DNA of 35,916 nt from Jiangella ureilytica (GTDB taxonomy: Bacteria; Actinomycetota; Actinomycetes; Jiangellales; Jiangellaceae). The DNA is taken from assembly GCF_004348545.1 (NCBI RefSeq), contig NZ_SMKL01000062.1:1-35916 (forward strand), written 5' to 3'. Numbering within the stretch: position 1 is the first letter of the stretch; every line of letters starts with the position of its first letter. Of the stretch, positions 16,251 through 24,156 are shown piece after piece. The notes beneath the pieces are model-generated. The model was given only the letters and a program-made list of their open reading frames with translations. It made no database searches and had not been told where the DNA came from. The position numbers were made by a program, and so were the translations under genes.

Positions 16251-19200
16251 TCAGGCGCGGCGGAGGCGGAGCGTCACGATCTGGAACGGGCGCAGCCGCA
16301 GGCTGACGGTGTCGCCGTCGGCGCCGGTCATCGCCGCAGCCGGAACCGGTCGTTCGAGCAGGTCGGTCTCCTCGACGCCGGACACCGCGAACGACGGCGT
16401 CAGCGTCGCGGTCGCCCGGCCGCCGCGCGCCTCGTAGAGCCGGACGACGACGTCGCCGGAGCGGTCGTCGGCCAGCTTGACCGCCGACACGACGACCGAC
16501 CCGCCAGACCCGGCAGCCACCCGGACCAGCGGCTCGACCTCGTGCCCGGCGCCCTCGACGATGCGCGGCGGCAGGTTCAGCGCGTAGCCCTCGCGCACCG
16601 CGTCGTCGATCGTCGCGCCCGGCACCAGCGAGTAGCGCATGGTGTGCACGCCCTGGTCGGTCTCGGGGTCGGGGTAGCGCGGCGCCCGCAGCAGCGACAG
16701 CCGGACCGTCGTCGTGGTCCCGCCCGTCTCCGAGGCCGGCCGGCGGACGTCGTGGCCGTAGGTCGAGTCGTTGACGAGCGCGACGCCGTAGCCGGGCTCC
16801 TCGAGGTGCACGAACCGGTGCGCGCACACCTCGAACTTCGCCGCGTCCCACGTGGTGTTCTCATGCGTCGCGCGGTAGTGGTGCCCGAACTGCGTCTCGT
16901 AGGCGGCCCGCTGCGTCTGCACGTCGAGCGGGAACGCGGCCTTGAGGAACTTCTCGCGCTCGCGCCAGTCGACCTCGGTGGTGACGTCGACCCGGTTGGC
17001 GCCGGGCGCGAGCATGATCTGCTGGACGACGTGCGAGTCGCCGAAGGTGCGCGCGACCCGGACGGTGCCGCCGTCGGCGCTCAGCTCGTCGACGTCGACG
17101 AGGTCGGTGACGGTGTTGCGGTAGAACTCGTCGACGTCCCAGGCGTCCCACTGGTTCGGCAGGTCCGGGTGCAGCTGCAGCAGGTTGCCCGGGCCGGCGA
17201 GCACCTCGCGGCCGGCCTCGAGGTCGAGCACCGACGTCAGCAGGCCGCGGCCGTCGACGGTGACCCGCAGCAGCCCGTTGTCGAGCACGTAGCCGCCCTC
17301 GGCCGGCGTCGCGACGACGGCCGGCGACGACGGCTCCGACACCTCCACCGGCGAGCCGGCGAACGCGGGCACGTCGCAGCGGCGATGCGGTGCGGCGTTG
17401 AACGCCACCTCCGTGGTGCCGGCGCCGGCCAGCGCTCGCTGCGCGCGGTCGATGATCTCGGCCAGCTCCGCCCCGATGCGGGCGTACTGCTCGCGCGCCT
17501 CGCGGTGCACCCAGGCGATCGACGAGCCGGGCAGGATGTCGTGGAACTGGTTGAGCAGCACCTGCTTCCAGATGCGGTCCAGCTCGTCGTACGGGTAGTC
17601 GGCGAGGCCCGCGACGGCCGCTGTCGCCGACCACAGCTCGGCCTCGTGCAGCAGGTGCTCGCTGCGCCGGTTGCCCTGCTTGGTCTTGGCCTGCGACGTG
17701 TACGTGGCGCGGTGGATCTCGAGGTACAGCTCGCCGGACCAGACCGGCGCGTTCGCGTACTCGGCCTCGGCGGCGGCGAAGAAGTCGGCCGGCGTCTCGA
17801 TGGCGACCCGCGGCGAGCCCTCGAGGTCTGCCGTCCGGCGCGCCTGGGCGATCATCTCGCGGGTGGGGCCACCACCGCCGTCGCCCCAGCCGAACGGGAC
17901 GAGCGAGCGGTTCGCGTCGCCCTTGTCGCGGAAGTTGCGGACGGCGTGGGCGAGCTCGCCGCCGGACAGGTCGGAGCTGTAGGTGTCGATGGGCGGGAAG
18001 TGCGTGAAGACGCGGGTGCCGTCCAGTCCCTCCCACCAGAACGTGTGGTGCGGGAAGACGTTCTGCTTGTTCCACGAGATCTTCTGGGTGAGGAACCAGC
18101 GCGACCCCGACAGTGCCACCAGCTGCGGCAGCGCCGCGGAGTACCCGAAGGAGTCCGGCAGCCAGACCTCCGGGGTGTCGACGCCGAACGTCTCGAGGAA
18201 GTACCGCTTGCCGTAGACCAGCTGGCGAGCCATCGCCTCCGAGCCGGGCAGGTTGGTGTCGGACTCGACCCACATGCCGCCGACGGGCACGAAGCGGCCG
18301 CCCTTCACCTGCGCGGCGACGCGTTCGAAGACCTCCGGGCGGTGCTCCTCGATCCAGGCGTACTGCTGCGCCGACGACATCGCGTAGACGAGGTCCGGGT
18401 ACTCGTCGAGCAGGTTGACCACGTTCGACGTCGTGCGCGCGACCTTGCGGACGGTCTCGCGGACCGGCCACAGCCACGCGCTGTCGATGTGCGCGTGCCC
18501 GACGGCGGACAGGCGGTGCGCGCTGGCGTTGGCCGGCTTGGTGAGGACGTCGGCCAGCTCGGCCCGGGCGGCGGCCGCAGTGCCGGCGAGGTCCTGCAGG
18601 TCCAGCGCGTCCAGCGCCCGCTCGACGGCGCGCAGCAGCTGCCACCGACGCGGCTCGCCCCCGGGCAGCTGAGGCATCAGGCCGCCGATCGCCTCGAGGT
18701 CCTGCCACAGCTCCCACACGTCGGTCTCGAACACGGCGACGTCGGCGCGGTTGATCCGGTACAGCGGTTCGCTGCCCGCGGTCGACTTCTCACCGAGCGG
18801 CGTCACGGCGAACGGCGTGTCGCCATCGAGGCGCGGGTTGGCGGCCGCCTCGACGTAGAGGTCGATCCGCTCGCCGCCGTTCACCGGGTCGCCGACCGGC
18901 AGCCAGATGTTGCGCGGGTGCAGGCCCTTCACGACCGACCCGTCCGGCCGGTACGCCAGACCCTCGGCCTGGAAGCCGGCGAACCGGTTCTCCCAGCCCA
19001 GGTCGATGACCAGCTCGACCCGGCGCCCCGCGGCCTCGGCCGGCACCTCGCCGGTCACGTGGAACCACGACGTGCCCCACGGCGGGCCCCAGCGCTCGCC
19101 CACGGCCGCCGGGACGTACCGGCCGTCGGCGACCGCCTCGCCACCGGGCAGCGCGGCCGACGGCGGCACCGGCTCGCCGTGGCCGCCGTCGACGTGCCAG

Positions 19201-19304
19201 ACCGTCAGGGACAAGGGGGCGACCGTGCGGTGGACGGCCGGCTTCAGCCGCTGGCTCAGGACTCGCTCGAGGCGGTTCTCGACCAGGACGCGGTTGTCGT
19301 GCAT
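16251..19304 (-). CDS. Alpha-mannosidase, glycoside hydrolase family 38
   Basis: This 1017-residue enzyme is predicted to release alpha-mannose from glycans. An N-terminal beta-rich domain (1-250) precedes the GH38 catalytic barrel. The zinc motif HAHIDSAWLWP (270-280, with His272 and Asp274) is present, as is the likely nucleophile Asp384 in WLPDSFGYSAALPQ. The middle domain has LLNQFHDILPGSSI with zinc and substrate residues, and the C-terminal beta-domains end in a typical IVTLRLRRA. No signal peptide is seen, so it should act inside the cell on imported oligosaccharides. The start is set by the family N-terminus MHDNRVLVENRL; the upstream frame extension is not supported. An 18-bp LacI-like palindrome lies about 80 bp upstream. 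No sugar transporter is adjacent. Confidence 0.95.
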   Translation of the reverse strand: MHDNRVLVENRLERVLSQRLKPAVHRTVAPLSLTVWHVDGGHGEPVPPSAALPGGEAVADGRYVPAAVGERWGPPWGTSWFHVTGEVPAEAAGRRVELVIDLGWENRFAGFQAEGLAYRPDGSVVKGLHPRNIWLPVGDPVNGGERIDLYVEAAANPRLDGDTPFAVTPLGEKSTAGSEPLYRINRADVAVFETDVWELWQDLEAIGGLMPQLPGGEPRRWQLLRAVERALDALDLQDLAGTAAAARAELADVLTKPANASAHRLSAVGHAHIDSAWLWPVRETVRKVARTTSNVVNLLDEYPDLVYAMSSAQQYAWIEEHRPEVFERVAAQVKGGRFVPVGGMWVESDTNLPGSEAMARQLVYGKRYFLETFGVDTPEVWLPDSFGYSAALPQLVALSGSRWFLTQKISWNKQNVFPHHTFWWEGLDGTRVFTHFPPIDTYSSDLSGGELAHAVRNFRDKGDANRSLVPFGWGDGGGGPTREMIAQARRTADLEGSPRVAIETPADFFAAAEAEYANAPVWSGELYLEIHRATYTSQAKTKQGNRRSEHLLHEAELWSATAAVAGLADYPYDELDRIWKQVLLNQFHDILPGSSIAWVHREAREQYARIGAELAEIIDRAQRALAGAGTTEVAFNAAPHRRCDVPAFAGSPVEVSEPSSPAVVATPAEGGYVLDNGLLRVTVDGRGLLTSVLDLEAGREVLAGPGNLLQLHPDLPNQWDAWDVDEFYRNTVTDLVDVDELSADGGTVRVARTFGDSHVVQQIMLAPGANRVDVTTEVDWREREKFLKAAFPLDVQTQRAAYETQFGHHYRATHENTTWDAAKFEVCAHRFVHLEEPGYGVALVNDSTYGHDVRRPASETGGTTTTVRLSLLRAPRYPDPETDQGVHTMRYSLVPGATIDDAVREGYALNLPPRIVEGAGHEVEPLVRVAAGSGGSVVVSAVKLADDRSGDVVVRLYEARGGRATATLTPSFAVSGVEETDLLERPVPAAAMTGADGDTVSLRLRPFQIVTLRLRRA

Positions 19305-19375
19305 GCGGGGTTCCAGCCTCCGTCGGATGGACTGCGATACGGAGCGCGAGAGGCGCCGGGTCCACGTTACGGCGT

Positions 19376-19393
19376 TGTGGGAACGTCCCCACA
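19376..19393. promoter_or_regulatory. LacI-type operator candidate upstream of the mannosidase
   Basis: TGTGGGAACGTCCCCACA is an 18-bp palindrome with one mismatched pair and a central CG, the usual form of LacI-family sites in carbohydrate genes. It lies just upstream of a TAACGT -10-like box at 19369-19364 on the mannosidase strand. No LacI gene is in the window. Confidence 0.55.
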
Positions 19394-19548
19394 GGCGACC
19401 GGACGGAATGCCGGAATTGCGTAAAGAAGATCTCAGACTCGTCTCATGATCACAGCTCATCGGCGCCGTTACGCTCGCGGCGACGTGCCCGGACAGCCCG
19501 GGCGTCTGGGTGGGGCCGCGGTGGGCGCGGTGGGGAGCGGAGGACGTC

Positions 19549-21159
19549 ATGGGGGCTGCGCGGTGGACGCGGCTGGTGGGCGCTGGGTGCATCGGAATCG
19601 GCACGGTCGCGGTGGTGGCACCGCTGGCCCTCGCCGCTCCGGACGACTTCAGCATGACGTCGACGACCATGGGCTTCGGCTCGGTCTTCGTCGGCGAGAC
19701 CGGTACCGAGAAGCTCATCATCCGGAACATCTCCGACGCAGCGCTGGCGCCGGAGCTCACCGGCGGGCTCGTCACCGGGGACGGGCCGTTCGAGGCGACG
19801 ACGACGTGCGACGGGTCCGAGCTGGAGCCGGACGAGACCTGCGAGTTCGCGTACACCTACACCCCTGCGGCGGTCGGGTCGCACCAGATCGACGTGCCGT
19901 TCACGCTCGAGGGCATCACCTACAGCGCCTCGCTCACCGGCACCGGCGTCGCGCCCATCGAGGTGTCGTCGCCGGCGCTGGCGTTCGGCGCGGTCGTCGT
20001 CGGCGAGACGAAGTCGCTCGACCTGACCGTCACCAACGTCTCGAACATCTCGCGGACACCGTCGGTGAGCGCACCGGCGGTCGAGTCCGACGTCTTCTCG
20101 GGGACCTCGTCGTGCGACGGCGCACTGGCGGCCGGGGAGTCCTGCGCGATCAGGTACGAGTTCGCGCCCACGGCGGCGGGCGCGGCCACGGGCGCCGACC
20201 TCATCGTCGTCGAGGGCGCCAACCACATCGTGTCGCTGTCCGGCACCGGCGTGCCGGCGACGACGCCGACCGCCGTGATCGCGTCCGACGGGCCGGTCGC
20301 GGAGGGGTCGACGGCAACGGTGTCGTTCAGCGACCAGGACGACCCGGGCTCGGAGATCGTCGAGCCGTTCGTCTACAGCTTCGACTGGGACGGCGACGGG
20401 ACGTTCGAGGTCGTGGGGTCGACGTCGGCGGCGGCGCCCGTTCCCGCGGCGCTGACGGCGGACGGCCCGGCGACGGTCTCGGTCACGGCCCGCATCACCA
20501 ACCAGATCGGCCGGTTCAGCGAGTACGAGACCGACGTGGTCGTGCAGAACGTCGAGCCGGCGCTGACGGTGACCGGTCCCGACGCCGTGCGATCCGGGAC
20601 GTCGGCGGCGCTGGCGGTCGCCGCCGTCGACCCGGGCTCCGCCGCCGAGGAGTACACGTACGCCGTCGACTGGGACGGCGACGGCACGGCGGACCAGACG
20701 GTCACCGGGGCGGCACAGCGCTCGATCGTGCACACGTTCTCCTCCGTGGGCACCTTCGACGTCGGTGTGACGGTGTCGGACGGCGACGGTGGCAGCGACT
20801 CGGCCACGCACCGGGTGAGCGTGACCGAGGACGACCCGAGCGGGACGCCGTCCGGGACGCCGACGCCGTCCGGCACACCGACCGACCCGGGAACCGGGAC
20901 GCCGTCGCCGACGGACACCTCGACGCCGGTCCCGACGGACACACCGACGCCGTACGAACCGAGCGCGACGCCCACGTCGTACGAGCCGTCGGCCACGCCC
21001 ACGCCGTACGACCCGTCCGGTGACGACGACGGCCACGACGGCACCCTGCCGGAGACCGGCGCCGGCTTCGGCGACGCCTCGGTGCTGGCGGGCGCGCTGC
21101 TCATCGGGCTCGGCGCGCTGCTGCTGCTGGTCACGCGCCGCCGGCTGGTCCAGAGCTGA
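19549..21159 (+). CDS. LPETG-anchored surface protein with ASH-like and PKD-like domains
   Basis: This 536-residue protein has a signal peptide (hydrophobic core about 9-31, ending ALAAPDD) and two repeats of about 95 residues resembling choice-of-anchor D/ASH immunoglobulin-like folds. These carry FGSVFVGETGTEKLIIRN and FGAVVVGETKSLDLTVTN, each followed by a Cys pair. Two PKD-like domains follow (FDWDGDGTFEV; VDWDGDGTADQ; HTFSSVGTFDVGVTVSDGDG). A linker rich in Pro, Thr, Ser and Asp leads to the sortase signal LPETG (500-504), a membrane segment and RRR. It is expected to be covalently bound to peptidoglycan with its domains outside, possibly in adhesion or glycan binding. GGAGGACGTC before the ATG fixes the start. 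No sortase gene is in the window. Confidence 0.9.
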   Translation: MGAARWTRLVGAGCIGIGTVAVVAPLALAAPDDFSMTSTTMGFGSVFVGETGTEKLIIRNISDAALAPELTGGLVTGDGPFEATTTCDGSELEPDETCEFAYTYTPAAVGSHQIDVPFTLEGITYSASLTGTGVAPIEVSSPALAFGAVVVGETKSLDLTVTNVSNISRTPSVSAPAVESDVFSGTSSCDGALAAGESCAIRYEFAPTAAGAATGADLIVVEGANHIVSLSGTGVPATTPTAVIASDGPVAEGSTATVSFSDQDDPGSEIVEPFVYSFDWDGDGTFEVVGSTSAAAPVPAALTADGPATVSVTARITNQIGRFSEYETDVVVQNVEPALTVTGPDAVRSGTSAALAVAAVDPGSAAEEYTYAVDWDGDGTADQTVTGAAQRSIVHTFSSVGTFDVGVTVSDGDGGSDSATHRVSVTEDDPSGTPSGTPTPSGTPTDPGTGTPSPTDTSTPVPTDTPTPYEPSATPTSYEPSATPTPYDPSGDDDGHDGTLPETGAGFGDASVLAGALLIGLGALLLLVTRRRLVQS

Positions 21160-21169
21160 TCAGACGGCC

Positions 21170-21198
21170 CCGCCGGCCGGGTGCTCACCGGCCGGCGG
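21170..21198. terminator. Bidirectional hairpin between convergent genes
   Basis: CCGCCGGCCGG pairs perfectly with CCGGCCGGCGG around a 7-nt loop. It fills the 42-bp gap between the ends of the surface protein and the lipoprotein. Confidence 0.8.
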
Positions 21199-21201
21199 CG
21201 C

Positions 21202-22296
21202 TCAGCCGGTGCAGCGGACGACGGCGACGACGCCGGTCAGCTCCGACGTCGTGAGGTAGCCGCAGTCGTCGACGGCGTACGTGACGGTCTCGGCCTGCAG
21301 GACGTTGCCCGCCGGGACCCGGCGCACCGGCCACGAGGGAAAGGTCGCGACGTCCGTGCCTGGGCCGGGCGCGCGGTACTCGAGGACCTCGTCGTAGGTC
21401 CGCAGCAGGACGCGGGCGGCGGCGAGGTCGGCCGACGCGTCGGTGACGACGTTGCCCGCCAGCGCCGCGAGGAGCCCGTTCTCCGGCTCCGGCAGCTCGA
21501 TGCCGGCGACGGCCTCGAACTCGCCGCCGTCGGCCGGGCCGCGGTAGAGGCGGGTGCTGCCGGTCTCGCCGGTGTCGCGGTCGAACGAGGCCTTGCTGAC
21601 GACCAGCGGCCGGCCGTCGCCGTCCACGAGCAGCGCCTCGGCGTCGGTGGGGCCGTCCTCGTAGGTGTACTCGAGCGCGTCGGCGTCGAGCGTGCGGGCG
21701 TCGGGCGCGTCGGGCGCGTCGGGTGCGTCAGGCTCGTCGGGCGCGTCGGCGAGGTCCGGCTCGGGCGCCCGGTAGACCACGACGTGGTCGCGGCCCACGT
21801 GGTCGCCGATGTCGCCGACGTACAGGCAGCTCACGGCGGGGTCGTCGCCGCACGGGCCGACCGCCAGCGCCTCGGCGTTCTCCGGGTCCATGCCGTCCAG
21901 CTCCAGCCGCGCGACCGGCGTGCCGTCCTCGCGCACCGCCACGACCTCCGGCGTGCCGGGCTCGTCGCTGACGACGTAGTAGAGGCCGGGCGTCCGGACG
22001 CTCGCCGCCATGCCGCTGACCTCGACGACGGTGTCCTCCGAGAGCGTGCCTGCGGACTCGGCGTCGCCGTAGCACGGCGCGTCGCACTCGGGTTCGGCGT
22101 CGGCCGACGGCTCACGCGGCGGCTGCTGCGCTGAGTCGTCCTCCCGGTCCACCCCGGAAGTGACCCCGGCGGAAGGTGAGCCGTTCGCCGTCGTTTCCGA
22201 GTCCGCATCGGAGCAGGCCGCAAGGGACAGGACGGCCGCCAGTGTCACGACAAGCACACGACTCTCCGTTGCCCCACGTGTCACCGTGCGGACCAA
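21202..22296 (-). CDS. Secreted lipoprotein of unknown function
   Basis: This is a protein of about 364 residues with a lipoprotein signal: Arg residues, the hydrophobic stretch VLVVTLAAVLSLAAC and a lipobox Cys. A Ser/Thr/Pro/Asp-rich linker follows, then a domain with YYVVSDEPGTPEVVAV, DGMDPENAEALAVGPCGDDP, CLYVGDIGDHVGRDHVVVYR, PTDAEALLVDGDGRPLVVSK and paired cysteines. These spaced acidic strands recall a beta-propeller, but I cannot name the family. A DNA tandem repeat inside gives DAPDEPDAPDAPDAPDAR. The start is uncertain: TTG 22296 has GAGGA upstream and keeps positive charges in the signal; GTG 22284 and GTG 22257 (GGAG upstream) are alternatives. Confidence 0.75.
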   Translation of the reverse strand: MVRTVTRGATESRVLVVTLAAVLSLAACSDADSETTANGSPSAGVTSGVDREDDSAQQPPREPSADAEPECDAPCYGDAESAGTLSEDTVVEVSGMAASVRTPGLYYVVSDEPGTPEVVAVREDGTPVARLELDGMDPENAEALAVGPCGDDPAVSCLYVGDIGDHVGRDHVVVYRAPEPDLADAPDEPDAPDAPDAPDARTLDADALEYTYEDGPTDAEALLVDGDGRPLVVSKASFDRDTGETGSTRLYRGPADGGEFEAVAGIELPEPENGLLAALAGNVVTDASADLAAARVLLRTYDEVLEYRAPGPGTDVATFPSWPVRRVPAGNVLQAETVTYAVDDCGYLTTSELTGVVAVVRCTG

Positions 22297-22351
22297 GATT
22301 TTTCCTCGTTCCCTACCAGTTTCGGGCCGGCCGGACATAGCCTCGTAGCAA

Positions 22352-22389
22352 GAGCGGCACCATTCTCGCCCCCCGGGGTGGTGCCGCTC
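22352..22389 (-). terminator. Hairpin downstream of tetR
   Basis: GAGCGGCACCA and TGGTGCCGCTC form a perfect 11-bp stem around 16 nt. It lies 41 bp past the tetR stop and separates it from the lipoprotein gene on the same strand. Confidence 0.75.
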
Positions 22390-22429
22390 GGTCGTTCCCT
22401 CCGCGGCGCGCCGCCGGCGTCAGCCGGGC

Positions 22430-23017
22430 TCAGGCCGAGGCCGTGTCGCGCACCGGATCGGCCAGCCCCAGCACGTCGCGCACCACCCGCAGCAGCTGCG
22501 GCCGCAGGTCGGCGTTCGAGACGTCCGGCAGCGCCAGGATCGCGACGATCACGCCGAGCGCCGCCGACGTGCGCACCCGCTGCTCCAGCGACAGATCTCC
22601 GTTGGCCAGCAGCGCCGCGAGCCGCGCATCGTTGGCGCGCATGCGGTCGAGCAGGGTCGAGTTCGAGACGCCGGCGATGTCGTTCATCGCGTAGGTCGCG
22701 ACCCGCCGATGTGCCAGCAGCAGGTCGACGTAGCGCTCGACGAGCGTGAGCCGCCAGGCCGGGCTGCCGATGTGGGCGGTCTCGGACTCCGCCTCGGCGA
22801 TGATCCAGTCCTCGCCGTCGACCATCGGGCGGAGCAGGTCGTCGAGGATCTCGACCTTCGTGCGGTAGTGGTAATAGACCGCGGCCTTGCTGATGCCGAG
22901 TGCGTCGGCGATCTCGCGCAGCGTCGAGCGCTCGTAGCCCTGCCGGGAGAAGAGGTCGAGCGCGACCTCGCGGATGTTCCCGGCGGTACCCGCGCCGGGG
23001 CGTCCCTCGTCGTCCAT
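22430..23017 (-). CDS. TetR-family transcriptional regulator
   Basis: This 195-residue protein has a typical TetR helix-turn-helix at about 14-60: IREVALDLFSRQGYERSTLR, EIADALGISKAAVYYHYRTK. The C-terminal ligand and dimer domain is all helical and specific to this protein. The start at 23017 is chosen because the domain begins right after it and GGCGACGG precedes it; the longer frame to 23131 would run through the operators. The two near-identical palindromes upstream (23071-23135) are most simply its own binding sites, so it should repress itself and the divergent PAP2 gene. The inducer cannot be predicted. Confidence 0.93.
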   Translation of the reverse strand: MDDEGRPGAGTAGNIREVALDLFSRQGYERSTLREIADALGISKAAVYYHYRTKVEILDDLLRPMVDGEDWIIAEAESETAHIGSPAWRLTLVERYVDLLLAHRRVATYAMNDIAGVSNSTLLDRMRANDARLAALLANGDLSLEQRVRTSAALGVIVAILALPDVSNADLRPQLLRVVRDVLGLADPVRDTASA

Positions 23018-23070
23018 CTCCGTCGCCGCCTCGCTGATCGAGAAGTGAGGGCGGCCACACGATACGTGAA

Positions 23071-23091
23071 CTACTTGCCGGCCGACAAGTG
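23071..23091. promoter_or_regulatory. TetR operator 1
   Basis: The core ACTTGCCGGCCGACAAGT (23073-23090) is an 18-bp palindrome with one mismatch. It is the inverted copy of operator 2, extended to 21 bp by CT and G flanks. It lies 54 bp from the tetR start. Confidence 0.85.
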
Positions 23092-23114
23092 TGGTCGTAG
23101 CGTGAGACCCAGAG

Positions 23115-23135
23115 CACTTGTCGGCCGACAAGTAG
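23115..23135. promoter_or_regulatory. TetR operator 2
   Basis: The core ACTTGTCGGCCGACAAGT (23116-23133) is a perfect 18-bp palindrome. Its centre is 43 bp from that of operator 1, about four helical turns, so two dimers would sit on the same face of the DNA. It lies 57 bp from the PAP2 gene start. Confidence 0.9.
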
Positions 23136-23191
23136 AGGCAACTTCAAGGGGGCGCTGGCGCTCATCGCACGTCGCCAGCACTGGAGGACCG

Positions 23192-24049
23192 ATGGCCTCG
23201 GACACCCTGTCGCGACGCCCGCCCACGCTGCGCCACATCCGCACCGGCTCACGACTCGCCACGGCCGCGAAGGAGATCGCCTTCCTGCTCGCGGCCGCAC
23301 TCCTCTATACGCTGGTCAGAGGCTTGACCAGCGACCGCGTCGACGCTGCGTTCCGGCACGCCGAGGACGTCATCGCGTTCGAGAGGTCGCTCGGCATCGA
23401 TGTCGAGACCGACCTGCAGAGCTTGATCCTCGACCACGAGTGGGCCATCGACGCCGCCAACGGCTTCTACATCTACGGCTACTGGCCGGTGTTCGTGCTC
23501 ACGCTGGTCTGGCTCATCGCGCGCCGGCCGGCGGCCTACCCGTTCTACCGCAACGCGCTGCTGGCATCGGGCGCGTTCAGCCTGGTCGTCTTCGCGTTCT
23601 ACCCGCTGTCGCCACCGCGGTTCCTGCCCTGGCACGGCTTCGTCGACACCATCTCGCTCGAGGCGCCGACGTATCGCGAGATGAACTCGCCCACCTTCGT
23701 CAACGAGTACGCCGCCATGCCGAGCCTGCACTTCGGCTGGATCCTGCTGCTCGGCATCGCCTGGGTCGCGCTGTCGCGAGTGCTGGTCGTGCGCATCGCC
23801 GGGGCGACCATGCCGCTGCTGATGTTCGCCGCCATCGTGCTCACCGGCAACCACTACGTCGTCGACGCCATCGTCGGCGGCGCCGTCGTGGTCGCGGGCA
23901 TCGGGGTCGCCGTGCTCATCGAGCGGTACGAGCGGCGGCGGGCGGTCGAGGCGGCCATCGACGACGCGCGACAGGCTGCGGACGGCGACGGCGCGGGGGC
24001 GGGTGCGATCCCGTCCCAGCGCACGCCGAACCTCTCCCGCGTCCGCTGA
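23192..24049 (+). CDS. PAP2-superfamily membrane phosphatase/transferase
   Basis: This 285-residue protein has about six membrane helices. Catalytic motifs of the PAP2 superfamily are present: SPPRFLP (140-146), MPSLHFGW (176-183, with the PSLH histidine) and GNHYVVDAIVGG (219-230, with His221 and Asp225). The arrangement resembles the PAP2_3 branch, which includes inositol-phosphoryl transferases and lipid phosphatases. Its substrate is likely a phospholipid or prenyl/inositol phosphate, but which one cannot be seen. GGAGGACCG before the ATG is a strong ribosome site. It is divergent from tetR with two operators between them, so it is the probable regulated target. Confidence 0.9.
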   Translation: MASDTLSRRPPTLRHIRTGSRLATAAKEIAFLLAAALLYTLVRGLTSDRVDAAFRHAEDVIAFERSLGIDVETDLQSLILDHEWAIDAANGFYIYGYWPVFVLTLVWLIARRPAAYPFYRNALLASGAFSLVVFAFYPLSPPRFLPWHGFVDTISLEAPTYREMNSPTFVNEYAAMPSLHFGWILLLGIAWVALSRVLVVRIAGATMPLLMFAAIVLTGNHYVVDAIVGGAVVVAGIGVAVLIERYERRRAVEAAIDDARQAADGDGAGAGAIPSQRTPNLSRVR

Positions 24050-24072
24050 GTCCCGCCCGCCCGCCCCCCGAG

Positions 24073-24142
24073 TTGATCGTGGAGTAACCGCGGGATCCAT
24101 CGGACGTTCCGGACCGGAACGCTGCGGTCACTCCACGATCGA
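24073..24142. repeat. Long inverted repeat with nested palindrome between convergent genes
   Basis: TTGATCGTGGAGTAACCGC (24073-24091) pairs with GCGGTCACTCCACGATCGA (24124-24142) at 17 of 19 positions. Inside is CGTTCCGGACCGGAACG (24105-24121), a palindrome with 8-bp arms around one base. It may act as a bidirectional terminator for the PAP2 and MFS genes, or be a copy of a dispersed intergenic element. Confidence 0.75.
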
Positions 24143-24156
24143 CCTGCCGGCGCCGG

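Noticed and set aside
16236-19424. 1062-codon plus-strand open frame opposite the mannosidase
   Set aside because: The minus strand encodes an intact GH38 enzyme with all motifs; the plus frame is Arg/Gly/Val-rich with no domain.
23071-23135. Terminator hairpin between tetR and the PAP2 gene
   Set aside because: The genes diverge here, so a terminator is not expected; paired operators explain the symmetry.
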